64,000 bases of DNA from Nephrocerus scutellatus (GCA_947095585.1 OX352763.1:59615016-59679015); one strand, 5' to 3'. Numbered from the stretch's first letter, positions 36,907 through 49,864 are shown. Numbers and translations: made by a program. Notes: generated by a model not told the origin, from the sequence alone.

Positions 36907-37986
36907 ATTTGGAGGTTCCCTGTCAAGCGGATTGGCCAGTTCCCAGAGACGACTCACTAAAGTGACCCACACCTGTGTCTTCCTAAAGGAATAATCTATC
37001 GAATAGAGTTTGTTAGATTACATTGCAGAGGGGAAAAGGCATTTGTGCATCGGTTTGAACTTTTGTTATTTTCATGAAATTCTTCAATTTGGAGGTTCTC
37101 TGTCAAGCGGATTGGCCAGTTCCCAGAGATGTCTCACTAAATTGACCCACACCTGTGTCTTCCTAGAAGAATAATCTATCGAATAGAGTTTGCTAGATTA
37201 CATTGCAGAGGGGAAGAGGCATTTGTGCATCGGTTTGGACTTTTGTTATTTTTATGAAATTCTTCAATTTGGAGTTTCCCTGTCAAGCGGATTGGCCAGT
37301 TTCTAGAGATGTCTCACTAAATTGACCCACACCTGTGTCTTCCTAAAGGAATAATCTATCGAATAGAGTTTGTTAGATTACATTGCAGAGGGGAAGAGGC
37401 ATTTGTGCATCGGTTTGAACTTTTGTTATTTTTATGAAATTCTTCAATTTGGAGGTTCTCTGTCAAGCGGATTGGCCAGTTCCCAGAGATGTCTCACTAA
37501 ATTGACCCACACCTGTGTCTTCCTAAAGGAATAATCTATTGAATAGAGTTTGTTGGATTACAATGCAGAGGGGAAGAGGCATTTGTGCATCGGTTTGAAC
37601 TTTTGTTATTTTTATGAAATTCTTCAATTTGGAGGTTCTCTGTCAAGCGGATTGGTAAGTTCCCAGAGATGTCTCACTAAATTGACCCACACCTGTGTCT
37701 TCCTAAAAGAATAATCTATCGAATAGAGTTTGTTAGATTACATTGCAGAGGGGAAGAGGCATTTGTGCATCGGTTTGAACTTTTGTTATTTTTATGAAAT
37801 TCTTCAATTTGGAGGTTCTCTGTCAAGCGGATTGGCCAGTTCCCAGAGATGTCTCACTAAATTGACCCACACCTGTGTCTTCCTAAAGGAATAATCTATC
37901 GAATAGAGTTTGTTAGATTACATTGCAGAGGGGAAGAGGCATTTGTGCATCGGTTTGAACTTTTGTTATTTTTATGAAATTCTTCA
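36907..37986 (+). repeat. Mosaic stretch between the 8-monomer module and a 7-mer
   Basis: Six units: GAGACGACTC, E, F with CAGTTTCTAG, a G-like unit with CTAAATTGAC instead of CTATATTGAC and TTTTTATG instead of TTTTCATG, a GGTAAG unit and a consensus unit. The G-like unit looks like a consensus/G/consensus patchwork. No internal HOR period is visible. Confidence 0.65.
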
Positions 37987-39786
37987 ATTTGGAGGTTCTC
38001 TGTCAAGCGGATTGGCCAGTTCCCAGAGATGTCTCACTATATTGACCCACACCTGTGTCTTCCTAAAGGAATAATCTATTGAATAGAGTTTGTTGGATTA
38101 CAATGCAGAGGGGAAGAGGCATTTGTGCATCGGTTTGAAATTTTGTTATTTTCATGAAATTCGTCAATTTGGAGGTTCTCTGTCAAGCGGATTGGTAAGT
38201 TCCCAGAGATGTCTCACTAAATTGACCCACAACTGTGTCTTCCTAAAGGAATAATCTATCGAATAGAGTTTGTTAGATTACATTGCAGAGGGGAAGAGGC
38301 ATTTGTGCATCGGTTTGAACTTTTGTTATTTTTATGAAATTCTTCAATTTGGAGGTTATCTGTCAAGCGGATTGGCCAGTTCCCAGAGGTGTCTCACTAA
38401 ATTGACCCACACCTGTGTCTTCCTAAAGGAATAATCTATCGAATAGAGTTTGTTAGATTACATTGCAGAGGGGAAGAGGCATTTGTGCATCGGTTTGAAC
38501 TTTTGTTATTTTCATGAAATTCTTCAATTTGGAGGTTCTCTGTCAAGCGGATTGGCCAGTTCCCAGAGATGTCTCACTAAATTGACCCACACCTGTGTCT
38601 TCCTAGAAGAATAATCTATCGAATAGAGTTTGCTAGATTACATTGCAGAGGGGAAGAGGCATTTGTGCATCGGTTTGGACTTTTGTTATTTTTATGAAAT
38701 TCTTCAATTTGGAGGTTCTCTGTCAAGCGGATTGGTAAGTTCCCAGAGATGTCTCACTAAATTGACCCACACCTGTGTCTTCCTAAAAGAATAATCTATC
38801 GAATAGAGTTTGTTAGATTACATTGCAGAGGGGAAGAGGCATTTGTGCATCGGTTTGAACTTTTGTTATTTTCATGAAATTCTTCAATTTGGAGGTTCTC
38901 TGTCAAGCGGATTGGCCAGTTCCCAGAGATGTCTCACTAAATTGACCCACACCTGTGTCTTCCTAGAAGAATAATCTATCGAATAGAGTTTGCTAGATTA
39001 CATTGCAGAGGGGAAGAGGCATTTGTGCATCGGTTTGGACTTTTGTTATTTTTATGAAATTCTTCAATTTGGAGTTTCCCTGTCAAGCGGATTGGCCAGT
39101 TTCCAGAGATGTCTCACTAAATTGACCCACACCTGTGTCTTCCTAAAGGAATAATCTATCGAATAGAGTTTGTTAGATTACATTGCAGAGGGGAAGAGGC
39201 ATTTGTGCATCGGTTTGAACTTTTGTTATTTTTATGAAATTCTTCAATTTGGAGGTTCTCTGTCAAGCGGATTGGCCAGTTCCCAGAGATGTCTCACTAT
39301 ATTGACCCACACCTGTGTCTTCCTAAAGGAATAATCTATTGAATAGAGTTTGTTGGATTACAATGCAGAGGGGAAGAGGCATTTGTGCATCGGTTTGAAC
39401 TTTTGTTATTTTCATGAAATTCGTCAATTTGGAGGTTCTCTGTCAAGCGGATTGGTAAGTTCCCAGAGATGTCTCACTAAATTGACCCACAACTGTGTGT
39501 TCCTAAAGGAATAATCTATCGAATAGAGTTTGTTAGATTACATTGCAGAGGGGAAGAGGCATTTGTGCATCGGTTTGAACTTTTGTTATTTTTATGAAAT
39601 TCTTCAATTTGGAGGTTATCTGTCAAGCGGATTGGCCAGTTCCCAGAGATGTCTCACTAAATTGACCCACACCTGTGTCTTCCTAAAGGAATAATCTATC
39701 GAATAGAGTTTGTTAGATTACATTGCATAGGGGAAGAGGCATTTGTGCATTGGTTTGAACTTTTGTTATTTTTATGAAATTCTTCA
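37987..39786 (+). repeat. 7-mer HOR, 1260 bp period, about 1.4 copies
   Basis: The order is G, H, TTATCTG, E, GGTAAG, E, F, then G, H, TTATCTG again. Two E units flank one GGTAAG unit (38527, 38707, 38887), suggesting an inner duplication. Private changes are GGTTTGAAATTTTG near 38140, CAGAGGTGTC in the TTATCTG unit at 38347, and CTGTGTGTTCC near 39499. The 7-mer differs in content from the one at 5402-7921 although the length is the same. Confidence 0.75.
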
Positions 39787-40506
39787 ATTTGGAGGTTCTC
39801 TGTCAAGGGGATTGGTCAGTTCCCAGAGATGTCTCACTAAATTGACCCACACCTGTGTCTTCCTAAAAGAATAATCTATCGAAGCGAGTTTGTTAGATTA
39901 CATTGCAGAGGGGAAGAGGCATTTGTGCATTGGTTTGAACTTTTGTTATTTTTATGAAATTTTTCAATTTGGAGGTTCTCTGTCAAGCGGATTGGTAAAT
40001 TCCCAGAGATGTCTCACTAAATTGACCCATACCTGTGTCTTCCCAAAGGAATAATCTATCGAATAGAGTTTGTTAGATTACATTGCAGAGGGGAAGAGGC
40101 ATTTGTGCATCGGTTTGAACTTTTGTTATTTTTATGAAATTCTTCAATTTGGAGGTTCTCTGTCAAGCGGATTGGCCAGTACCCAGAGATGTCTCACTAA
40201 ATTGACCCACACCTGTGTCTTCCTAAAGGAATAATCTATCGAATAGAGTTTGTTAGATTACATTGCATAGGGGAAGAGGCATTTGTGCATTGGTTTGAAC
40301 TTTTGTTATTTTTATGAAATTCTTCAATTTGGAGGTTCTCTGTCAAGGGGATTGGCCAGTTCCCAGAGATGTCTCACTAAATTGACTCACACCTGTGTCT
40401 TCCTAAAGGAATAATCTATCGAATAGAGTTTGTTAGATTACATTGCAGAGGGGAAGAGGCATTTGTGCATCGGTTTGAACTTTTGTTATTTTTATGAAAT
40501 TCTTCA
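39787..40506 (+). repeat. Four-unit series also found at 28981-29700
   Basis: Units with AAGGGGATTGGTC and CGAAGCGAG; GGTAAATTCC; CAGTACCC with GCATAGGGG; and AAGGGGATTGGCC with TCACACC. With the TTATCTG unit at 39607 they reproduce the middle of the 11-mer HOR at 26821-27720 and 28801-29700, about 10.8 kb upstream. Confidence 0.75.
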
Positions 40507-42305
40507 ATTTGGAGGTTCTCTGTCAAGCGGATTGGCCAGTTCTCAGAGATGTCTCACTAAATTGACCCACACCTGTGTCTTCCTAAAGGAATAATCTATC
40601 GAATAGAGTTTGTAAGATTACAATGCAGAGGGGAACAGGCATTTGTGCATCGGTTTGAACTTTTGTTATTTTTATGAAATTCTTCAATTTGGAGGTTCCC
40701 TGTCAAGCGGATTGGCCAGTTCCCAGAGATGTCTCACTAAATTGACCCACACCTGTGTCTTCCTAAAGGAATAATCTATCGAATAGTTTTTGTTAGATTA
40801 CATTACAGAGGGGAAGAGGCATTTGTGCATCGGTTTGAACTTTTCTTATTTTTATGAAATTCTTCAATTTGGAGGTTCTCTGTCAAGCGGATTGGCCAGT
40901 TCCCAGAGATGTCTCACTAAATTGACTCACACCTGTGTCTTCCTAAAGGAATAATCTATCGAATAGAGTTTGTTAGATTACATTGCAGAGGGGAACAGGC
41001 ATTTGTGCATCGGTTTGAACTTTTGTTATTTTTATGAAATTCTTCAATTTGGAGTTTCCCTGTCAAGCGGATTGGCCAGTTTCCAGAGATGTCCCACTAA
41101 ATTGGACCACACCTGTGTCTTCCTAAAGGAATAATCTATCGAATAGAGTTTGTTAGATTACATTGCAGTGGGGAAGAGGCATTTGTGCATCGGTTTGAAC
41201 TTTTGTTATTTTCATGAAATTCGTCAATTTGGAGGTTCTCTGTCAAGCGGATTGGTAAGTTCCCAGAGATGTCTCACTAAATTGACCCACACCTGTTTCT
41301 TCCTAAAGGAATAATCTATCGAATAGAGTTTGTTAGATTACATTGCAGAGGGGAAGAGGCATTTGTGCATCGGTTTGAACTTTTGTTATTTTTATGAAAT
41401 TCTACAATTTGGAGGTTCTCTGTCAAGCGTATTGGCCAGTTCCCAGAGATGTCTCACTAAATTGACCCACACTTGTGTCTTCCTAAAGGAATAATCTATC
41501 GAATAGAGTTTGTTAGATTACATTGCAGAGGGGAAGAGGCATTTGTGCATCGGTTGAACTTTTGTTATTTTTATGAAATTCTTCAATTTGGAGGTTCCCT
41601 GTCAAGCGGATTGGCCAGTTCACAGAGATGTCTCACTAAATTGACCCACACCTGTGTCTTCCTAAAAGAATAATCTATCGAATAGAGTTTGTAAGATTAC
41701 ATTGCAGAGGGGAAGAGGCATTTGTGCATCGGTTTGAACTTTTGTTATTTTCATGAAATTCTTCAATTTGGAGGTTCTCTGTCAAGCGCATTGGCCAGTT
41801 CCCAGAGATGTCTCACTAAATTGACCAACATCTGTGTCTTCCTAAAAGAATAATCTATGGAATAAAGTTTGTTAGATTACATTGCAGAGGGGAAGAGGCA
41901 TTTGTGCATCGGTTTGAACTTTTGTTATTTTTATGAAATTCTTCAATTTGGAGGTTCCCTGTCAAGCGAATTGGTCAGTTCCCAGAGATGTCTCACTAAA
42001 TTGACCCACATCTGTGTCTTCCTAAAGAAATAATCTATCGAATAGAGTTTGTTAGATTACATTGCAGAGGGGAAGAGGCATTTGTGCATCGGTTTGAACT
42101 TTTGTTATTTTCATGAAATTCTTCAATTTGGAGGTTCTCTGTCAAGCGGATTGGCCAGTTCCCAGAGATGTCTTACTAAATTGACCCACACCTGTGTCTT
42201 CCTAAAGGAATAATCTATCGAATAGAGTTTGTTAGATTACATTGCAGAGGGGAAGAGGCATTTGTGCATCGGTTTGAACTTTTGTTATTTTTATGAAATT
42301 CTACA
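40507..42305 (+). repeat. 1.8 kb direct repeat, copy 1 (partner at 47706-49504)
   Basis: Ten monomers that repeat 7199 bp downstream with about six mismatches: GTAAG/GTAGG, CATTACAG/CATTGCAG, CTTTTCTTATT/CTTTTGTTATT, GCAGTGGGG/GCAGAGGGG, TTCTTCC/TTCTTTC and GTCTTAC/GTCTCAC. It contains the 179 bp unit. The partners bracket 40507-49504, consistent with duplication followed by insertion or remodelling of the material between them. Confidence 0.88.
41407..41585 (+). repeat. 179 bp monomer variant, copy 2
   Basis: It has the same missing T in CATCGGTTGAAC and the same GCGTATTGG, CACACTTGTG and upstream TTCTAC as the unit at 9002. The stop-free frame it creates runs 41473-41673 from a TTG codon. 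Confidence 0.95.
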
Positions 42306-43205
42306 ATTTGGAGGTTCTCTGTCAAGCGGATTGGCCAGTTCCCAGAGATGTGTCACTAAATTAACCCACACCTGTGTCTTCCTAAAGCAATAATCTATCG
42401 AATAGAGTTCGTTAGATTACATTGCAGAGGGGAAGAGGCATTTGTGCATTGGTTTGAACTTTTGTTATTTTTATGAAATTCTTCAATTTGGAGGTTCCCT
42501 GTCAAGCGGATTGGCCAGTTCACAGAGATGTCTCACTAAATTGACCCACACCTGTGTCTTCCTAAAAGAATAATCTATCGAATAGAGTTTGTAAGATTAC
42601 ATTGCAGAGGGGAAGAGGCATTTGTGCATCGGTTTGAACTTTTGTTATTTTCATGAAATTCTTCAATTTGGAGGTTCTCTGTTAAGCGCATTGGCCAGTT
42701 CCCAGAGATGTCTCACTAAATTGACCAACATCTGTGTCTTCCTAAAAGAATAATCTATGGAATAAAGTTTGTTAGATTACATTGCAGAGGGGAAGAGGCA
42801 TTTGTGCATCGGTTTGAACTTTTGTTATTTTTATGAAATTCTTCAATTTGGAGGTTCCCTGTCAAGCGAATTGGTCAGTTCCCAGAGATGTCTCACTAAA
42901 TTGACCCACATCTGTGTCTTCCTAAAGAAATAATCTATCGAATAGAGTTTGTTAGATTACATTGCAGAGGGGAAGAGGCATTTGTGCATCGGTTTGAACT
43001 TTTGTTATTTTCATGAAATTCTTCAATTTGGAGGTTCTCTGTCAAGCGGATTGGCCAGTTCCCAGAGATGTCTCACTAAATTGACCCACACCTGTGTCTT
43101 CCTAAAGGAATAATCTATCGAATAGAGTTTGTTAGATTACATTGCAGAGGGGAAGAGGCATTTGTGCATCGGTTTGAACTTTTGTTATTTTTATGAAATT
43201 CTTCA
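41586..43205 (+). repeat. 5-mer HOR, 900 bp period, about 1.8 copies
   Basis: Units TTCACAG, GCGCATTGG, GCGAATTGG and consensus at 41586-42305 repeat at 42486-43205, with only CTGTTAAGCGC at about 42680 and CTTACT at about 42170 differing. The fifth unit (42306-42485) is unusual: GATGTGTCAC, ATTAACCC, AAAGCAATAA and GAGTTCGTT are all private to it. It may descend from the 179 bp type, because it is preceded by TTCTAC, but it is 180 bp long. Confidence 0.85.
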
Positions 43206-44825
43206 ATTTGGAGGTTCCCTGTCAAGCGGATTGGCCAGTTCCCAGAGATGTCTCACTAAATTGACCCACACCTGTGTCTTCCTAAAAGAATAATCTATCG
43301 AATAGAGTTTGCTAGATTACATTGCAGAGGGGAAGAGGCATTTGTGCATTGGTTTGAACTTTTGTTATTTTTATGAAATTCTTCAATTTGGAGTTTCCCT
43401 GTCAAGCGGATTGGCCAGTTTCCAGAGATGTCTCACTAAATTGACCCACACCTGTGTCTTCCTAAAGGAATAATCTATCGAATTGAGTTTGTTAGATTAC
43501 ATTGCAGAGGGAAAGAGGCATTTGTGCATCGGTTTGAACTTTTGTTATTTTTATGAAATTCTTCAATTTGGAGGTTCTCTGTCAAGCGGATTGGCCAGTT
43601 CCCAGAGATGTCTCACTATATTGACCCACACCTGTGTCTTCCTAAAGGAATAATCTATTGAATAGAGTTTGTTGAATTACATTGCAGAGGGGAAGAGGCA
43701 TTTGTGCATCGGTTTGAACTTTTGTTATTTTCATGAAATTCTTCAATTTGGAGGTTCTCTGTCAAGCGGATTGGTAAGTTCCCAGATATGTCTCACTAAA
43801 TTGACCCACACCTGTGTCTTCCTAAAGGAATAATCTATCGAATAGAGTTTGTTAGATTACATTGCAGAGGGGAAGAGGCATTTGTGCATCGGTTTGAACT
43901 TTTGTTATTTTTATGAAATTCTTCAATTTGGAGGTTCCCTGTCAAGCGAATTGGTCAGTTCCCAGAGATGTCTCACTAAATTGACCCACATCTATGTCTT
44001 CCTAAAGGAATAATCTATCGAATAGAGTTTGTTAGATTACATTGCAGAGGGGAAGAGGCATTTGTGCATCGGTTTGAACTTTTGTTATTTTTATGAAATT
44101 CTTCAATTTGGAGGTTCCCTGTCAAGCGGATTGGCCAGTTCCCAGAGATGTCTCACTAAATTGACCCACACCTGTGTCTTCCTAAAAGAATAATCTATCG
44201 AATAGAGTTTGCTAGATTACATTGCAGAGGGGAAGAGGCATTTGTGCATCGGTTTGAACTTTTGTTATTTTTATGAAATTCTTCAATTTGGAGTTTCCCT
44301 GTCAAGCGGATTGGCCAGTTTCCAGAGATGTCTCACTAAATTGACCCACACCTGTGTCTTCCTAAAGGAATAATCTATCGAATAGAGTTTGTTAGATTAC
44401 ATTGCAGAGGGGAAGAGGCATTTGTGCATTGGTTTGAACTTTTGTTATTTTTATGAAATTCTTCAATTTGGAGGTTCTCTGTCAAGCGGATTGGTAAGTT
44501 CCCAGAGATGTCTCACTAAATTGACCCACAACTGTGTCTTCCTAAAGGAATAATCTATCGAATAGAGTTTGTTAGATTACATTGCAGAGGGGAAGAGGCA
44601 TTTGTGCATCGGTTTGAACTTTTGTTATTTTTATGAAATTCTTCAATTTGGAGGTTCTCTCTCAAGCGGATTGGTAAGTTCCCAGAGATGTCTCACTAAA
44701 TTGACCCACAACTGTGTCTTCCTAAAGGAATAATCTATCGAATAGAGTTTGTTAGATTACATTGCAGAGGGGAAGAGGCATTTGTGCATCGGTTTGAACT
44801 TTTGTTATTTTCATGAAATTCTTCA
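43206..44825 (+). repeat. 15-mer family, monomers 6 to 12, then two H-like units
   Basis: 43206-44465 follows 6 (TTTGCTAG, GCATTGG), 7 (F with GAATTGAG), 8, 9, 10 (with a private CATCTATG), 11 and 12, as in the 15-mer at 49865-59401. Two GGTAAG units with CACAACTG then lead into the 7-mer block at 44826. AATTGAG in monomer 7 is shared with copies at 50944, 53463 and 57962 but not with the F unit at 10081, so this block is closer to the right-hand 15-mers than to the left one. Confidence 0.8.
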
Positions 44826-46805
44826 ATTTGGAGGTTCTCTGTCAAGCGGATTGGCCAGTTCCCAGAGATGTCTCACTAAATTGACCCACACCTGTGTCTT
44901 CCTAGAAGAATAATCTATCGAATAGAGTTTGCTAGATTACATTGCAGAGGGGAAGAGGCATTTGTGCATCGGTTTGGACTTTTGTTATTTTTATGAAATT
45001 CTTCAATTTGGAGTTTCCCTGTCAAGCGGATTGGCCAGTTTCCAGAGATGTCTCACTAAATTGACCCACACCTGTGTCTTCCTAAAGGAATAATCTATCG
45101 AATAGAGTTTGTTAGATTACATTGCAGAGGGGAAGAGGCATTTGTGCATCGGTTTGAACTTTTGTTATTTTTATGAAATTCTTCAATTTGGAGGTTCTCT
45201 GTCAAGCGGATTGGCCAGTTCCCAGAGATGTCTCACTATATTGACCCACACCTGTGTCTTCCTAAAGGAATAATCTATTGAATAGAGTTTGTTGGATTAC
45301 AATGCAGAGGGGAAGAGGCATTTGTGCATCGGTTTGAACTTTTGTTATTTTCATGAAATTCGTCAATTTGGAGGTTCTCTGTCAAGCGGATTGGTAAGTT
45401 CCCAGAGATGTCTCACTAAATTGACCAACAACTGTGTCTTCCTAAAGGAATAATCTATCGAATAGAGTTTCTTAGATTACATTGCAGAGGGGAAGAGGCA
45501 TTTGTGCATCGGTTCGAACTTTTGTTATTTTTATGAAATTCTTCAATTTGGAGGTTCCCTGTCAAGCGGATTGGCCAGTTCACAGAGATGTCTCACTAAA
45601 TTGACCCACACCGGTGTCTTCCTAAAGGAATAATCTATCGAATAGAGTTTGTTAGATTACATTGCAGAGGTGAAGAGGCATTTGTGCATCGGTTTGAACT
45701 TTTGTTATTTTCATGAAATTCTTCAATTTGGAGGTTCTCTGTCAAGCGGATTGGCCAGTTCCCAGAGATGTCTCACTAAATTGACCCACACCTGTGTCTT
45801 CCTAAAGGAACAATCTATCGAATAGAGTTTGTTAGATTACATTGCAGAGGGGAAGAGGCATTTGTGCATTGGTTTGAACTTTTGTTATTTTTATGAAATT
45901 CTTCAATTTGGAGGTTCTCTGTCAAGCGGATTGGTAAGTTCCCAGAGATGTCTCACTAAATTGACCCACACCTGTGTCTTCCTAAAAGAATAATCTATCG
46001 AATAGAGTTTGTTAGATTACATTGCAGAGGGGAAGAGGCATTTGTGCATCGGTTTGAACTTTTGTTATTTTCATGAAATTCTTCAATTTGGAGGTTCTCT
46101 GTCAAGCGGATTGGCCAGTTCCCAGAGATGTCTCACTAAATTGACCCACACCTGTGTCTTCCTAGAAGAATAATCTATCGAATAGAGTTTGCTAGATTAC
46201 ATTGCAGAGGGGAAGAGGCATTTGTGCATCGGTTTGGACTTTTGTTATTTTTATGAAATTCTTCAATTTGGAGTTTCCCTGTCAAGCGGATTGGCCAGTT
46301 TCCAGAGATGTCTCACTAAATTGACCCACACCTGTGTCTTCCTAAAGGAATAATCTATCGAATAGAGTTTGTTAGATTACATTGCAGAGGGGAAGAGGCA
46401 TTTGTGCATCGGTTTGAACTTTTGTTATTTTTATGAAATTCTTCAATTTGGAGGTTCTCTGTCAAGCGGATTGGCCAGTTCCCAGAGATGTCTCACTATA
46501 TTGACCCACACCTGTGTCTTCCTAAAGGAATAATCTATTGAATAGAGTTTGTTGGATTACAATGCAGAGGGGAAGAGGCATTTGTGCATCGGTTTGAACT
46601 TTTGTTATTTTCATGAAATTCGTCAATTTGGAGGTTCTCTGTCAAGTGGATTGGTAAGTTCCCAGAGATGTCTCACTAAATTGACCCACAACTGTGTCTT
46701 CCTAAAGGAATAATCTATCGAATAGAGTTTCTTAGATTACATTGCAGAGGGGAAGAGGCATTTGTGCATCGGTTTGAACTTTTGTTATTTTTATGAAATT
46801 CTTCA
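44826..46805 (+). repeat. 7-mer HOR, 1260 bp period, about 1.6 copies
   Basis: E-F-G-H, then TTCACAG with CACCGGTG and GAGGTGAAG, AGGAACAATC, GGTAAG, then E-F-G-H. This is the 7-mer cycle of 5402-7921. Differences between its own copies include CCAACAACTG at about 45426 and AAGTGG at about 46646. H at 45366 ends with GGTTCGAAC, as at 4322 and 6482, a marker shared across 37 kb. Confidence 0.85.
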
Positions 46806-47705
46806 ATTTGGAGGTTCTCTGTTAAGCGGATTGGTCAGTTCCCAGAGATGTCTCACTAAACTGACCCACACCTGTGTCTTCCTAAAGAAATAATCTATCG
46901 AATAGAGTTTGCTACATTACATTGCAGAGGGGAAGAGGCATTTTTGCATCGGTTTGAACTTTTGTTATTTTTATGAAATTCTTCAATTTGGAGGTTCCCT
47001 GTCAAGCGGATTGGCCAGTTCCCAGAGATGACTCACTAAATTGACCCACACCTGTGTCTTCCTAAAGGAATAATCTATCGAATAGTTTTTGTTAGATTAC
47101 ATTGCAGAGGGGAAGAGGCATTTGTGCATCGGTTTGAACTTTTGTTATTTTTATGAAATTCTTCAATTTGGAGGTTCTCTGTCAAGCGGATTGGCCAGTT
47201 CCCAGAGATGTCTCACTAAACTGACCCACACCTGTGTCTTCCTAAAGAAATAATCTATCGAATAGAGTTTGCTACATTACATTGCAGAGGGGAAGAGGCA
47301 TTTTTGCATCGGTTTGAACTTTTGTTATTTTTATGAAATTCTTCAATTTGGAGGTTCCCTGTCAAGCGGATTGGCCAGTTCCCAGAGATGACTCACTAAA
47401 TTGACCCACACCTGTGTCTTCCTAAAGGAATAATCTATCGAATAGAGTTTGTTAGATTACATTGCAGAGGGGAAAAGGCATTTGTGCATCGGTTTGAACT
47501 TTTGTTATTTTCATGAAATTCTTCAATTTGGAGGTTCTCTGTCAAGCGGATTGGCCAGTTCCCAGAGATGTCTCACTAAATTGACCCACACCTGTGTCTT
47601 CCTAAAGGAATAATCTATCGAATAGAGTTTGCTAGATTACATTGCAGAGAGGAAGAGGCATTTGTGCATCGGTTTGAACTTTTGTTATTTTTATGAAATT
47701 CTTCA
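46806..47705 (+). repeat. Two-monomer period (360 bp), then a consensus-like unit
   Basis: Units 46806 and 47166 share CTAAACTGAC, GCTACATT and CATTTTTGC; units 46986 and 47346 share GATGACTCAC. The second pair differs in GTCAAGCGGATTGGCC, GAGTTTG and GGGGAAAAGG. In other blocks CTAAACTGAC goes with CTGTTAAGCGG, so unit 47166 has the left end of a different monomer, a sign of exchange near unit position 20-50. Confidence 0.7.
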
Positions 47706-49504
47706 ATTTGGAGGTTCTCTGTCAAGCGGATTGGCCAGTTCTCAGAGATGTCTCACTAAATTGACCCACACCTGTGTCTTCCTAAAGGAATAATCTATCG
47801 AATAGAGTTTGTAGGATTACAATGCAGAGGGGAACAGGCATTTGTGCATCGGTTTGAACTTTTGTTATTTTTATGAAATTCTTCAATTTGGAGGTTCCCT
47901 GTCAAGCGGATTGGCCAGTTCCCAGAGATGTCTCACTAAATTGACCCACACCTGTGTCTTCCTAAAGGAATAATCTATCGAATAGTTTTTGTTAGATTAC
48001 ATTGCAGAGGGGAAGAGGCATTTGTGCATCGGTTTGAACTTTTGTTATTTTTATGAAATTCTTCAATTTGGAGGTTCTCTGTCAAGCGGATTGGCCAGTT
48101 CCCAGAGATGTCTCACTAAATTGACTCACACCTGTGTCTTCCTAAAGGAATAATCTATCGAATAGAGTTTGTTAGATTACATTGCAGAGGGGAACAGGCA
48201 TTTGTGCATCGGTTTGAACTTTTGTTATTTTTATGAAATTCTTCAATTTGGAGTTTCCCTGTCAAGCGGATTGGCCAGTTTCCAGAGATGTCCCACTAAA
48301 TTGGACCACACCTGTGTCTTCCTAAAGGAATAATCTATCGAATAGAGTTTGTTAGATTACATTGCAGAGGGGAAGAGGCATTTGTGCATCGGTTTGAACT
48401 TTTGTTATTTTCATGAAATTCGTCAATTTGGAGGTTCTCTGTCAAGCGGATTGGTAAGTTCCCAGAGATGTCTCACTAAATTGACCCACACCTGTTTCTT
48501 TCTAAAGGAATAATCTATCGAATAGAGTTTGTTAGATTACATTGCAGAGGGGAAGAGGCATTTGTGCATCGGTTTGAACTTTTGTTATTTTTATGAAATT
48601 CTACAATTTGGAGGTTCTCTGTCAAGCGTATTGGCCAGTTCCCAGAGATGTCTCACTAAATTGACCCACACTTGTGTCTTCCTAAAGGAATAATCTATCG
48701 AATAGAGTTTGTTAGATTACATTGCAGAGGGGAAGAGGCATTTGTGCATCGGTTGAACTTTTGTTATTTTTATGAAATTCTTCAATTTGGAGGTTCCCTG
48801 TCAAGCGGATTGGCCAGTTCACAGAGATGTCTCACTAAATTGACCCACACCTGTGTCTTCCTAAAAGAATAATCTATCGAATAGAGTTTGTAAGATTACA
48901 TTGCAGAGGGGAAGAGGCATTTGTGCATCGGTTTGAACTTTTGTTATTTTCATGAAATTCTTCAATTTGGAGGTTCTCTGTCAAGCGCATTGGCCAGTTC
49001 CCAGAGATGTCTCACTAAATTGACCAACATCTGTGTCTTCCTAAAAGAATAATCTATGGAATAAAGTTTGTTAGATTACATTGCAGAGGGGAAGAGGCAT
49101 TTGTGCATCGGTTTGAACTTTTGTTATTTTTATGAAATTCTTCAATTTGGAGGTTCCCTGTCAAGCGAATTGGTCAGTTCCCAGAGATGTCTCACTAAAT
49201 TGACCCACATCTGTGTCTTCCTAAAGAAATAATCTATCGAATAGAGTTTGTTAGATTACATTGCAGAGGGGAAGAGGCATTTGTGCATCGGTTTGAACTT
49301 TTGTTATTTTCATGAAATTCTTCAATTTGGAGGTTCTCTGTCAAGCGGATTGGCCAGTTCCCAGAGATGTCTCACTAAATTGACCCACACCTGTGTCTTC
49401 CTAAAGGAATAATCTATCGAATAGAGTTTGTTAGATTACATTGCAGAGGGGAAGAGGCATTTGTGCATCGGTTTGAACTTTTGTTATTTTTATGAAATTC
49501 TACA
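47706..49504 (+). repeat. 1.8 kb direct repeat, copy 2
   Basis: Partner of 40507-42305 at +7199 bp, the same ten monomers in order. It leads into a short run that alternates consensus units with CACTTGTG units (49325-50043) before the 15-mer array begins. The matching module at 8462-9900 covers its last eight units. Confidence 0.88.
48606..48784 (+). repeat. 179 bp monomer variant, copy 3
   Basis: Same missing T and same GCGTATTGG, CACACTTGTG and upstream TTCTAC as at 9002 and 41407. The resulting stop-free frame runs 48672-48872 from TTG. Confidence 0.95.
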
Positions 49505-49684
49505 ATTTGGAGGTTCTCTGTCAAGCGGATTGGCCAGTTCCCAGAGATGTCTCACTAAATTGACCCACACTTGTGTCTTCCTAAAGGAATAATCTATCGA
49601 ATAGAGTTTGTTAGATTACATTGCAGAGGGGAAGAGGCATTTGTGCATCGGTTTGAACTTTTGTTATTTTCATGAAATTCTTCA
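49505..49684 (+). repeat. Chimeric monomer: left end of the 179 bp type, right end of another type
   Basis: It is preceded by TTCTAC and carries CACACTTGTG, as the 179 bp units do, but has the full CATCGGTTTGAAC and ends with TTTTCATG. It is flanked by consensus units, so 49325-50043 reads consensus, chimera, consensus, 179 bp unit. An exchange downstream of unit position 70 explains it. Confidence 0.75.
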
Positions 49685-49864
49685 ATTTGGAGGTTCTCTG
49701 TCAAGCGGATTGGCCAGTTCCCAGAGATGTCTCACTAAATTGACCCACACCTGTGTCTTCCTAAAGGAATAATCTATCGAATAGAGTTTGTTAGATTACA
49801 TTGCAGAGGGGAAGAGGCATTTGTGCATCGGTTTGAACTTTTGTTATTTTTATGAAATTCTACA

